Origin: Chryseobacterium angstadtii | Lineage (GTDB): Bacteria > Bacteroidota > Bacteroidia > Flavobacteriales > Weeksellaceae | Assembly (NCBI RefSeq): GCF_001045465.1 | Contig: NZ_LFND01000001.1 | Span: forward strand, 1,116,001-1,180,000 | DNA length: 64,000 bases | Direction: 5' to 3' | Made by a program: the position numbers and the translations under genes | The notes under the pieces: model-generated | What the model saw: only the letters and a program-made list of their open reading frames with translations | Database searches by the model: none | What the model was told of the DNA's origin: nothing | Shown here: one piece after another, positions 53,656 to 61,306 of the stretch | Layout: every line of letters begins with the position of its first letter | How positions within the stretch are numbered: position 1 is the stretch's first letter

Positions 53656-54851
53656 GATCTTGAGAAAATTAAAGTGGAACAGTTTCCTCCAAACCCGAAA
53701 GAATTGGAAAGAACATGATGAATCTCTTTTTCTTTCAGCTCAGTTACCGGAGTTAAGTCGAATTCCTGCATTTTTGTTTTAAAATTCAGATTCGGGAAAA
53801 TCATACGGTGCTGCATGGCAAGAATAGAAAAAACAGCTTCAATTCCTGCTGCTGCTGCCAGTGTATGGCCTGTAAAAGCTTTGGTAGAACTGAATTCAGG
53901 AACCTGTCCTTCACCAAATATTCGGATCATGGCAATTCCTTCCGAAAGATCATTATTAGGAGTTGCCGTTCCGTGAACGTTGATATAGTCTATATCTTCT
54001 TTATTTAAACCTGAGACATTTAAAGCCTTTTGCATGGCTAAGAACGCTCCCTGTCCATTTTCGGATGATGCAGTCTGATGGTGGGCATCATTCGCGTTCC
54101 CATAACCGGAAAGATAAGCCAGTACTTTTTTATTTTCCTTTTTTACCACTTCCTCAGATTCAAGAACGATGAAAGCTGCCGCTTCACCAAGATTTAACCC
54201 TTTTCTATCGTTATCAAATGGTGTGTTGTAAGAATCGGTAAGAATCATCAGCGTATTGAATCCGTTCAGTGTAAATTTCGAGAGAGAATCTGTTCCTCCT
54301 ACAATAACACGGTCCAGTACTCCGTTTTTAATAAGTTTAGCCCCCATCATAATGGCATTGGCTGCCGAAGAACACGCAGTACTGATGGTGGATACCAAAC
54401 CCTGCAGTCCCAAATAATCAGCAATGGCTAATGATGAGTTCCCTGCATCATGTGAATCAATATATTTTTGCTTTTCAGGAAAGTCTTCGTAAGAGTAGAA
54501 ATACTTTTCAGTAATATCCATCCCGCCTACACTGGTAGAAGAGATCAGTCCGGTTCTGTATTGGTTGATATCTGAAATTCCTGCAGTTTCTACGGCTTCT
54601 TTTGCAGCGATCATTCCTAATAAAGAAGTTCTGGTGGCATTGTTGTCTTCAGGCAGCTGAAGTTTTTGTACCAGTTCTTCATTAGAAAATTTTATTTCGC
54701 CTGTTTTTATGGTCCCGGCGTGTCGGGTTTCAAACATCTCAATGTCTGAAATTCCATGTTTTCCGGATTGCAGCGAAACAAAATTTTCCTCCACATTGTT
54801 TCCGATGGAGGAAATGATACCCATTCCTGTGATGGCAATTTTTTTGTCCAT
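53652..54851 (-). CDS. Beta-ketoacyl-ACP synthase, KS partner of the CLF-like protein
   Basis: The 399-residue condensing enzyme has an intact triad: C160 in STACSSAANA, H293 in NVHGTATPNND and H329 in KAFTGHTLAA. With the CLF-like gene it likely forms the main KS for the polyene chain. An inverted repeat lies between it and the ACP gene upstream. Confidence 0.93.
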   Translation of the reverse strand: MDKKIAITGMGIISSIGNNVEENFVSLQSGKHGISDIEMFETRHAGTIKTGEIKFSNEELVQKLQLPEDNNATRTSLLGMIAAKEAVETAGISDINQYRTGLISSTSVGGMDITEKYFYSYEDFPEKQKYIDSHDAGNSSLAIADYLGLQGLVSTISTACSSAANAIMMGAKLIKNGVLDRVIVGGTDSLSKFTLNGFNTLMILTDSYNTPFDNDRKGLNLGEAAAFIVLESEEVVKKENKKVLAYLSGYGNANDAHHQTASSENGQGAFLAMQKALNVSGLNKEDIDYINVHGTATPNNDLSEGIAMIRIFGEGQVPEFSSTKAFTGHTLAAAAGIEAVFSILAMQHRMIFPNLNFKTKMQEFDLTPVTELKEKEIHHVLSNSFGFGGNCSTLIFSRS

Positions 54852-54860
54852 TTATTATGT

Positions 54861-54934
54861 AATGTAACAGTATACCAATTTAACAATGTACCAATTATTG
54901 GTAAACTGGTACATTGTTAGATTGTTACATTGAT
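54861..54934. repeat. Inverted repeat family, copy 3 (ACP/KS gap)
   Basis: TAACAATGTACCA (54881-54893) is perfectly complementary to TGGTACATTGTTA (54907-54919) with a 13-base loop. Flanking TGTAACA and TGTTACA extend the symmetry. Confidence 0.88.
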
Positions 54935-54935
54935 T

Positions 54936-55193
54936 TTATTTTGTTCTGTTGGCCTCAACAAACTCAGCCATTGTATCAATAGACTGGAAAATTTCCTTTC
55001 CTTTTTTAGGATCGGCTAATTTTATTCCGTAGTCTTTGTCAAGAAGAACGATCAGTTCAAGGGCATCAATAGAATCCAGTCCAAGACCGCCTCCGAATAA
55101 TGGATCTCCGTCTTTGATTTCCTCTACAGAAACGTCTTCAAGGTTAAGAACTTCAATAATTTTGTGCTTCAATTCTGTTTTTAAGTTTTCCAT
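54936..55193 (-). CDS. Acyl carrier protein, right arm
   Basis: I start at the ATG at 55193; an upstream in-frame ATG would read into the repeat region. The 85-residue protein carries the phosphopantetheine Ser (S41) in GLGLDSIDALEL, with the preceding acidic helix. It is flanked on both sides by inverted-repeat gaps, then a KS and the half ketosynthase. It should hold the growing polyene or starter. Confidence 0.92.
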   Translation of the reverse strand: MENLKTELKHKIIEVLNLEDVSVEEIKDGDPLFGGGLGLDSIDALELIVLLDKDYGIKLADPKKGKEIFQSIDTMAEFVEANRTK

Positions 55194-55206
55194 AAGATAG
55201 ATTAAT

Positions 55207-55301
55207 AGTGTATCAATGTATTTAATGTACCAGTGTAACAATGCATAAGTGTATCTATTATTGTTACATTGCTAAACTGTTACATTGTTACATTTATGTT
55301 A
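55207..55301. repeat. Inverted repeat family, copy 4 (half-KS/ACP gap)
   Basis: TGTACCAGTGTAACAATG on the left can pair, with mismatches, with CATTGCTAAACTGTTACA on the right. Extra CATTGTTACA units follow. It is the same family as the elements at 35525, 37134 and 54861. Confidence 0.78.
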
Positions 55302-55309
55302 TTACATTT

Positions 55310-55852
55310 TTATAAGGTTAGCAAATATACAAAAGCTTTGTAATTTTCCTGATATAGTTCTGTCCAGCCGCAGAGTACTTTTTCTGCTTTTCCGGACTGA
55401 AGGATCTGCTCTGCATAATCGTTTAAAAAATTTTCATCAAATTCATCCAAAACGAAAAAAGCATTCTCCGTCTGCATTTGATGTCTGATGCTGATTTCCC
55501 CCACGCAAATGTTGGGAAGCGTATAGACAAATACGGCAGGACTGGGGAAATAATTTTCCTGTGAATTGATGCTTTCCTGATATTTGAAATCCGTATCAAG
55601 ACTGGATGATCTGTTGGCAAAAACCACTGCTGTTCTGCTTTGATCTTCATCTTTAAGAATCATTTCCGAGGCCAGAAAAGCGAGCTTGCTCAGGTTATCC
55701 ATTTTGTGAAATTTAGGATAATTGAGTTCCAGTTTTTTATACGCTTCTTTCGCAAAATCATGAAAGTTTTCGCTCAGGCTTTCAAAAACAAGGTTTTCAT
55801 TCACCGTTATTTTTGAATCTTCTATGATACAGTTGTCTGTTTTCTTCATCAT
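55310..55852 (-). CDS. Half-length ketosynthase-like protein
   Basis: I start at the ATG at 55852 (a second ATG lies directly after it), preceded by AGGAAG; the longer reading would overlap the upstream ketosynthase. The 180-residue protein resembles the N-terminal half of a ketosynthase: an initial helix-strand region ([25 protein letters not shown]) and a [10 protein letters not shown] segment near the position of the active-site Cys, then an end near LLTL. It has no C-terminal half, so both catalytic His are missing. The ORF is intact and sits between intact KS and ACP genes, so it is more likely a kept partner than a decaying fragment. Confidence 0.68.
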   Translation of the reverse strand: MMKKTDNCIIEDSKITVNENLVFESLSENFHDFAKEAYKKLELNYPKFHKMDNLSKLAFLASEMILKDEDQSRTAVVFANRSSSLDTDFKYQESINSQENYFPSPAVFVYTLPNICVGEISIRHQMQTENAFFVLDEFDENFLNDYAEQILQSGKAEKVLCGWTELYQENYKAFVYLLTL

Positions 55853-55859
55853 CTTCCTA

Positions 55860-56993
55860 TTAACATTTTTCCAGGACAATTGCGGCATTGCATCCGCCAA
55901 ATCCTGAAGCGGTTTTCAAAATATACTGAATTTCCGCAGACTGGTTTTCAGTAATGATATGTAAGGGCTGGGAAACTCCCATCTCTTCAAAGTTTTTAGA
56001 TGGAATCAACGTTCCGTGAAGAGCGCTTTCCATAGAAATAATGCTTTCCAGTAATCCGGATGCTCCCAGACAATGACCATAGTAACCTTTCATACTGTTC
56101 AAAGGAACATGTTGAAGGCTCATTCTGTTGAAAGCGATGGCTTCCATTTCGTCATTGTACAGAGTAGCGGTTCCGTGTGCCGAGATAAAATCAATCTGCT
56201 CAGACCTGACTTCAGCTTCTTTCATAGCATTGCGTATGCTGGCAAAAAGCCCGTCTCCGGTTCTTGAAGGTCCTGAAATATGATTGGCGTCGTTAACGGC
56301 AGATTCTCCCAATATCTTAAACCTAAACTTTTCGTTTTCAGTTGGAGCTGAAGTGATGTAAACCGCCGCTGCAGCTTCTCCGATATTGATTCCGTTTCTG
56401 TTTTGGTCATAAGGTTTACAGGGCTCCGTTCCAATAGCCTGGAAAGAATTGAATCCGGAGATTACAAATTCGGAAACCTCATCACCTGCGATTACGAAGG
56501 CGTTTTTATATTTTCCTGTCCCGATCATATTTTTGGCAACGGCAATCGCCATTACTCCCGAAACACAGGCATTGGAAACTACAATTGGTTTTGTTTTAAA
56601 CCCGAAATGATCTGCTATTTTTTGAGCCAGAGCCGAAAGATAGACCCCTTCCGGTAATGCAGCCTGATTTTTTAATAAACTGATATTTCCTTTTGTTGTA
56701 GATAAAATAAAGGCTGTTTCATCTGTGATTTCATGTCTTTCTATCAATGGTTTTAAACTCAGAAGAAACATCTTTTCAAGTCTTGTGAAATCCTGAGGGC
56801 CAAAACGGCTGTTGAACTCTTCTTCCAGTTTGTCCGTATCAATGACAGATGCATAGAATGCGTCCTGATTTTCTATAACCTGATGAAGGGCCACACCTGA
56901 CTTTCCTTCCACCAGATGATTCCAGTTGGAAGCAGCATCAAATCCTAAAGGAGTAACGCAGCTGTAGTCTGTAATATAAATTTCTTTCTTCAT
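55860..56993 (-). CDS. Beta-ketoacyl-ACP synthase, right arm
   Basis: The 377-residue condensing enzyme has C143 in [11 protein letters not shown]273 in [11 protein letters not shown] and H307 in [12 protein letters not shown], so the C-H-H triad is complete. It is shorter than FabF-type enzymes by about 35 residues. Its ATG overlaps the thioesterase stop by one base (TAATG), and the half ketosynthase follows by 7 bases. Confidence 0.92.
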   Translation of the reverse strand: MKKEIYITDYSCVTPLGFDAASNWNHLVEGKSGVALHQVIENQDAFYASVIDTDKLEEEFNSRFGPQDFTRLEKMFLLSLKPLIERHEITDETAFILSTTKGNISLLKNQAALPEGVYLSALAQKIADHFGFKTKPIVVSNACVSGVMAIAVAKNMIGTGKYKNAFVIAGDEVSEFVISGFNSFQAIGTEPCKPYDQNRNGINIGEAAAAVYITSAPTENEKFRFKILGESAVNDANHISGPSRTGDGLFASIRNAMKEAEVRSEQIDFISAHGTATLYNDEMEAIAFNRMSLQHVPLNSMKGYYGHCLGASGLLESIISMESALHGTLIPSKNFEEMGVSQPLHIITENQSAEIQYILKTASGFGGCNAAIVLEKC

Positions 56994-57418
56994 TATAATC
57001 CCATTTTATCTTTCCATGCCTGAAAAAAATCAGGATTATAGAGGCATAATCCTCCGTTGTTGTCCAGAAAAACCTGAATGGTTTCTCCGCTGCATACCAG
57101 CTGATCTTCCTGATTGAAAAGTTCATATCTGTAGATCAGTTTTGCAGAAACAGAATTGATAAACGTGGTAACAATTCTGAAGGTTTCTCCATATTTTAAA
57201 GGAAGAAAATGTTCACACGTACTTTTTACAATAGGCGTTACATATCCTGCTTTCTGAATATCGAGATAAGTAAGGCCGTGCTCACGTCCGAAAGCTTCTC
57301 TTCCGTCTTCAAAATACACGATATAATGTCCGTGCCAGACAATTCCCAGCGGATCTGTCTCGTTGAATCTTACACGGACCTGTTCTGTACAGGATAATAT
57401 ATTTTCGTTAGACTGCAT
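56993..57418 (-). CDS. 4HBT-type hotdog thioesterase (YbgC-like)
   Basis: The 141-residue hotdog protein has the 4-hydroxybenzoyl-CoA thioesterase signature VRFNETDPLGIVWHGHY, with the catalytic Asp at about 20, and GREAFGREHG after it. In aryl-polyene loci such enzymes are expected to release or edit acyl-ACP. It overlaps the ABC permease by 11 bases and the ketosynthase by 1 base. Confidence 0.87.
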   Translation of the reverse strand: MQSNENILSCTEQVRVRFNETDPLGIVWHGHYIVYFEDGREAFGREHGLTYLDIQKAGYVTPIVKSTCEHFLPLKYGETFRIVTTFINSVSAKLIYRYELFNQEDQLVCSGETIQVFLDNNGGLCLYNPDFFQAWKDKMGL

Positions 57419-58676
57419 TTTGTTTTCTTTCGTAAAAAATAGAGATAGTTACCATAGCAATATAAAATGCCAGCAAAAATGCCAGTTCTTTGGCAATTCC
57501 TCCGATACCGCTGTTTCTTAAAATAATATCGTAATACGCGTTCAGTCCCCAGTTCATAGGGGAGAATTTCGCGACGGTCTGCATAAATTCCGGCATCAAA
57601 AATACGGGAACCCAGATCCCTCCGATAGCGGCAAGCACCACCACCGAGGTAGCACCAAAAGGAGCAGACTGTTCCTGAGTGTCAGCTATTGTTCCCAATA
57701 AAACACCGAACCCGATGGCCGCAAGCCCCGAAAACAAGGTAACCACAATAAGCTGGAACATCTTTCCGGAAACATCAAACGCCGGAAGATCCATGTACGG
57801 GAAAAGGTAAATTCCTACTGCAACCATCAGCAAAAACTGAATAATACAGATGATAAGATAGGTAAATGTTTTCCCTAAAATATGTACAAAGTATGGTGTG
57901 GGGCTGATTCTGGCTCTTACGCTGGTGCCCTGACTTTTTTCTTTTACTAAATTGATGGAAAGTGGAACTACAATGAAGAAAATTGCAAAAAGAGTCCATG
58001 CAGGGACGTTGTGCTGAACGGAATTCGGCATAACATCCATTTCTCCTTTTTTGGGTGTGATCTCTTTGAAACTGATGAGGTTTTTATTTTCATCCAGATT
58101 TTCTGTAGTTCCCAGCTGATCCTGAAAAGCTTTGTAGATCTTTTTGTTTTCGATCTCAAAAACCATTTTATTCACAGAATTCATCACTGAGTTTTTAAAT
58201 CCGGCATTGGTGGCAGGATCAAAATACAGGTGGATCTCTTTTGCTTTGGGAGCTGATTTTTTCGCAGCGGTTGTGTCACCTTCCAGCCCGAACGAACTTA
58301 CGATCGTCTGAACTTTGGAATCAATATTTGAATTTAAATCTTTCGTTAAATTTTCAGGAATGACGATGGCCATCTGGTAATCTCCGGAAAACACGGCTTC
58401 CTGCGCTGACTTTTCGTTATAATTGGTCAGTAGCTGGAATGTTTTGCTGGTTTCCAGTTCCTGTTTTATATTTTTTGATACTTCGGATTTATCATTGTCA
58501 ATAAAAATGATAGGGATTTTTGAGCCTTCAAGATTTTTAAAGGTAGAATCCTGAATCAGGGTGATCGTTACAATTAACAGTAACGGCATGACGAAAATAA
58601 TGACAATTCCTCCGATGTCTCTTTTCAATAAGAGAATTTCCTTTACAAAGCTTCTCCAAAGTTTATACAACAACAT
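57408..58676 (-). CDS. ABC-2 type transporter permease
   Basis: The 422-residue protein has one N-terminal membrane helix (about 24-44), a large extracytoplasmic domain, and about five C-terminal helices, as in ABC-2 permeases of the YhgE/DrrB type. It overlaps the ATPase gene by 14 bases, forming one transporter that probably exports the pigment or its precursor across the inner membrane. No MMPL-type exporter is seen in the window. Confidence 0.88.
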   Translation of the reverse strand: MLLYKLWRSFVKEILLLKRDIGGIVIIFVMPLLLIVTITLIQDSTFKNLEGSKIPIIFIDNDKSEVSKNIKQELETSKTFQLLTNYNEKSAQEAVFSGDYQMAIVIPENLTKDLNSNIDSKVQTIVSSFGLEGDTTAAKKSAPKAKEIHLYFDPATNAGFKNSVMNSVNKMVFEIENKKIYKAFQDQLGTTENLDENKNLISFKEITPKKGEMDVMPNSVQHNVPAWTLFAIFFIVVPLSINLVKEKSQGTSVRARISPTPYFVHILGKTFTYLIICIIQFLLMVAVGIYLFPYMDLPAFDVSGKMFQLIVVTLFSGLAAIGFGVLLGTIADTQEQSAPFGATSVVVLAAIGGIWVPVFLMPEFMQTVAKFSPMNWGLNAYYDIILRNSGIGGIAKELAFLLAFYIAMVTISIFYERKQNAV

Positions 58677-59421
58677 CTCTTAATTCTTTTCCTGTTAATG
58701 AAATGAAAACATCTTCCAAGTTTTCGGCATTGGAAATCTGGGCTACCAGCTCTTCCGGTGTTCCTACGGCATGAATTCTTCCTCTGTCGATAATAGCGAT
58801 TTTCGTACAGAACTCTTCTGCTTCGGAAAGGTGATGGGAAGTGTAAATGATGCACGTTCCGTTTTTATTCAGTTCCTGTAAGAAATCAATGATCACTTTT
58901 TTGGACTGTACATCAACCCCTACGGTAGGTTCATCCAGAAACAAAACCTTCGGATTATGAAGAGTGCCTGCAATCAGGTTACAGCGGCGTTTCATCCCTC
59001 CTGAAAATTGCTCTACCTTTTTGTCTGCAAATTTTGCAAGCCCCATGATCTCTAAAGATTCATCAATGGCTTTGCTGAGCTGTCTGTGCTTTAATCCGTA
59101 CAGACTCCCGAAGAACATTAAGTTTTCTTTAGCGGTAAGCGTAGGATAAAGCGCATATTCCTGGGGAACGATTCCAATGATCTGTCTCAGTTTAAAACCA
59201 TCTTTCTGAGGAGACAATCCATTGATTTTAAATTGCCCTGAAGTAGGTTTGATTAATCCTGAAAGCATAGAAATCAAAGTGGTTTTTCCGGCGCCGTTGG
59301 GTCCCAGAATTCCATAGATTTCTTGTTTGTCTATATTCAGCGAGATATCATTTACAGAAAATTCATCTGCATTTTTATATTTCTTGTATAAATTTTTAAT
59401 CTCAATAATATGCTCTGCCAT
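58663..59421 (-). CDS. ABC transporter ATP-binding protein
   Basis: The 252-residue protein has Walker A (GPNGAGKTT), the signature (FSGGMKRR), Walker B (VLFLDEPTVGVD) and the switch His (TSHHLSEAE). It resembles the DrrA/CcmA group of drug and lipid exporters. It is coupled to the permease gene and starts 2 bases after the BtrH-like stop. Confidence 0.93.
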   Translation of the reverse strand: MAEHIIEIKNLYKKYKNADEFSVNDISLNIDKQEIYGILGPNGAGKTTLISMLSGLIKPTSGQFKINGLSPQKDGFKLRQIIGIVPQEYALYPTLTAKENLMFFGSLYGLKHRQLSKAIDESLEIMGLAKFADKKVEQFSGGMKRRCNLIAGTLHNPKVLFLDEPTVGVDVQSKKVIIDFLQELNKNGTCIIYTSHHLSEAEEFCTKIAIIDRGRIHAVGTPEELVAQISNAENLEDVFISLTGKELRDVVV

Positions 59422-59423
59422 GA

Positions 59424-60419
59424 TTAGATCGCTTTTCTCAGTTTTTTATAAAAAGCTTCTTCCAGATCAGCAATATGAAGCATCGACTTTGAAAGAGTGT
59501 TGTAGATGTCGCTTTTCGAATTCCTGTTCTTGTAAACACGGGCAATATCCACCGCAAAATCTCTCCACAGATCACCGATGGCGGTAATTTCTTTGGAAAG
59601 CTCTTTTAATTCGTCATTTTTAAGAATCACTGCGGCTTCCTGAAGAAAAGCACCGTAAATAAAGCGGAATCCACCTCCTCCGGTGCCAATTTCTTCCTGC
59701 ATTCTGATAAGCTGTCCCAGATAATGATTGGTGACTTTGGTGCCTTTCTTCTCGGCCCATTTCGGAATGCTTCTGGCCACCCATCGCATGGCTTTTACCC
59801 CAATAAGCGGAACGGGAGCCAGCATATTCTTGCAGGTATCCTTGATTCCTTTTTTGATGGCTTCTTCTATATTTACATGGTCAGGAATGTAAGTTGGGTA
59901 GTACATATGCCCTTTCGGAGGAAGTGCTCCTTTGGCATATCTTACTTTTTCCAGCTCAGCTTCTGAAAGTGAGGTTGTATAATCCATCACCGGATCGCTG
60001 ATCAGGAATTTCCCGTCTTCTTTTCCATACACCACAAGATTATGGGCATTGAAATGGAATTTATATTCTTCAGGAAAATAAGTAAGGTTAAAAACCCCTA
60101 CCTGAAGTCCTGTAGGAATGTTCTGTTGTAGGTTTCTTTCCAGCGCGGACTGAGCGTCTTTAGGGTTGGAAAATTTTTCTCTTTTGATTTTAATTCCCAA
60201 TCTTTTGGCTGCCTTGCTGAAAATAGCACCGGGCATCGGACGATAGCTGAAGCCGGGAGCGAAATTCACTTTCAAAAAGGGCAGGTAGACAAAAAACAGT
60301 CCCGAGCCGATCCCGAAGATCATGGGCTCACTGAGTTTTAGTCCTTTATTAAGTAACAGATTGGAGGCAACACCGTTTTCGCAATGTGCGGTCTGATGGT
60401 GTTCAAAGTTAAGTTTCAT
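59424..60419 (-). CDS. BtrH-like acyltransferase-type protein
   Basis: The 331-residue protein opens with a BtrH N-terminal domain. Its Cys-protease-like start reads HHQTAHCENGVASN, with C13 as the likely nucleophile. A DUF4872-like helical region follows to the end. BtrH in butirosin synthesis transfers an ACP-bound acyl chain to an amine. In this locus it may move a polyene from ACP to an acceptor. It is co-oriented and 2 bases from the ABC ATPase. Confidence 0.82.
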   Translation of the reverse strand: MKLNFEHHQTAHCENGVASNLLLNKGLKLSEPMIFGIGSGLFFVYLPFLKVNFAPGFSYRPMPGAIFSKAAKRLGIKIKREKFSNPKDAQSALERNLQQNIPTGLQVGVFNLTYFPEEYKFHFNAHNLVVYGKEDGKFLISDPVMDYTTSLSEAELEKVRYAKGALPPKGHMYYPTYIPDHVNIEEAIKKGIKDTCKNMLAPVPLIGVKAMRWVARSIPKWAEKKGTKVTNHYLGQLIRMQEEIGTGGGGFRFIYGAFLQEAAVILKNDELKELSKEITAIGDLWRDFAVDIARVYKNRNSKSDIYNTLSKSMLHIADLEEAFYKKLRKAI

Positions 60420-60485
60420 TTGCAGCTTTTATCTTTTTCATTGGCGAAAAGAAATTGGGCATAGCGTGTATGCTTTATTTCATGA

Positions 60486-60890
60486 CTATTTTCCGTCAAA
60501 GTTTTTTAATTCATCCACTGAAATTCCAAATGCATCGGCATATTTTTTCAGTGTGTTTTCGTTGAGTGTTTTAAATATTTTCGGTTTTGCGTGTCTTTTC
60601 ACTCTCCATTGCCACATTCCGACATAAGAGGAGAGAACGCTGAGGTCCATTTTATTCAGTTCCATGAAATAAATAATGGGACTTACCCTGTTGGCGGCCA
60701 CCTCTTTTCTGGCCTCTTCAATTCTTTCATGAATAAGGTCCATAGATTCTTCCAGGGCTGCTTTTTTGGCTTCCCATCCGATGCTGTTGGCGGTCGTATA
60801 ATTATCGTTTTCATCCGTCACATACAAGACTTCGGTCATGTTGGCGGACTTCAGATTGCTTTCATCCTGAGGGAGGTCTTGTTTTTTCAT
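60486..60890 (-). CDS. Regulator-like protein at the head of the right arm
   Basis: The 134-residue protein has an acidic N-terminal half with a helix (IHERIEEARKEVA), and a C-terminal region with the pattern LSVLSSYVGMWQWRVKRH ... LKKYADAFGISVDELKNF. The last part resembles the end of an XRE/Cro-like helix-turn-helix, though the match is partial. Being the first gene of the right-arm operon, it may control the pigment genes. No signal peptide is present. Confidence 0.6.
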   Translation of the reverse strand: MKKQDLPQDESNLKSANMTEVLYVTDENDNYTTANSIGWEAKKAALEESMDLIHERIEEARKEVAANRVSPIIYFMELNKMDLSVLSSYVGMWQWRVKRHAKPKIFKTLNENTLKKYADAFGISVDELKNFDGK

Positions 60891-61306
60891 GTAAATACAG
60901 TTATTATTAAAATTTAAGATGGAAAAACGCTTTACCTTTCTGATTCTTTTTAATCAGTTGGCTAAAATAGTGAAAATACATTATATGTAAATCATATTAA
61001 AAAAGGATCTGTTTTTACAGGTCTGGTGAAGGGCTGTAAGGCTTTTTCTGTCAGTAAAGATATTGAAATGAATTAATGTGAAAACCAGATGATTCTTCTG
61101 AATAAGGTATGCTGTATTTTAAAAACAGGATAACTGGAAAAATTTCAATTATTTTCGATAAAATATGAAATATATTAATGTGTGGTAGATAGTAATGTCG
61201 CTGTCCATTGACAGTACTGTATTTTTATAGTAGATCTGATGTAACAAGTGCATAATAAATAGAGACTAATGAAGTTTAGAAATTAAGATTAAAATAAATA
61301 AGACTT
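60891..61306. other. Divergent gene-free region
   Basis: The 416-base gap between the right pigment arm and the M16 peptidase gene is AT-rich. A short hairpin, CTGTC with GACAG, lies near 61200-61215. I see no ORF, RNA or clear promoter here. Confidence 0.4.
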
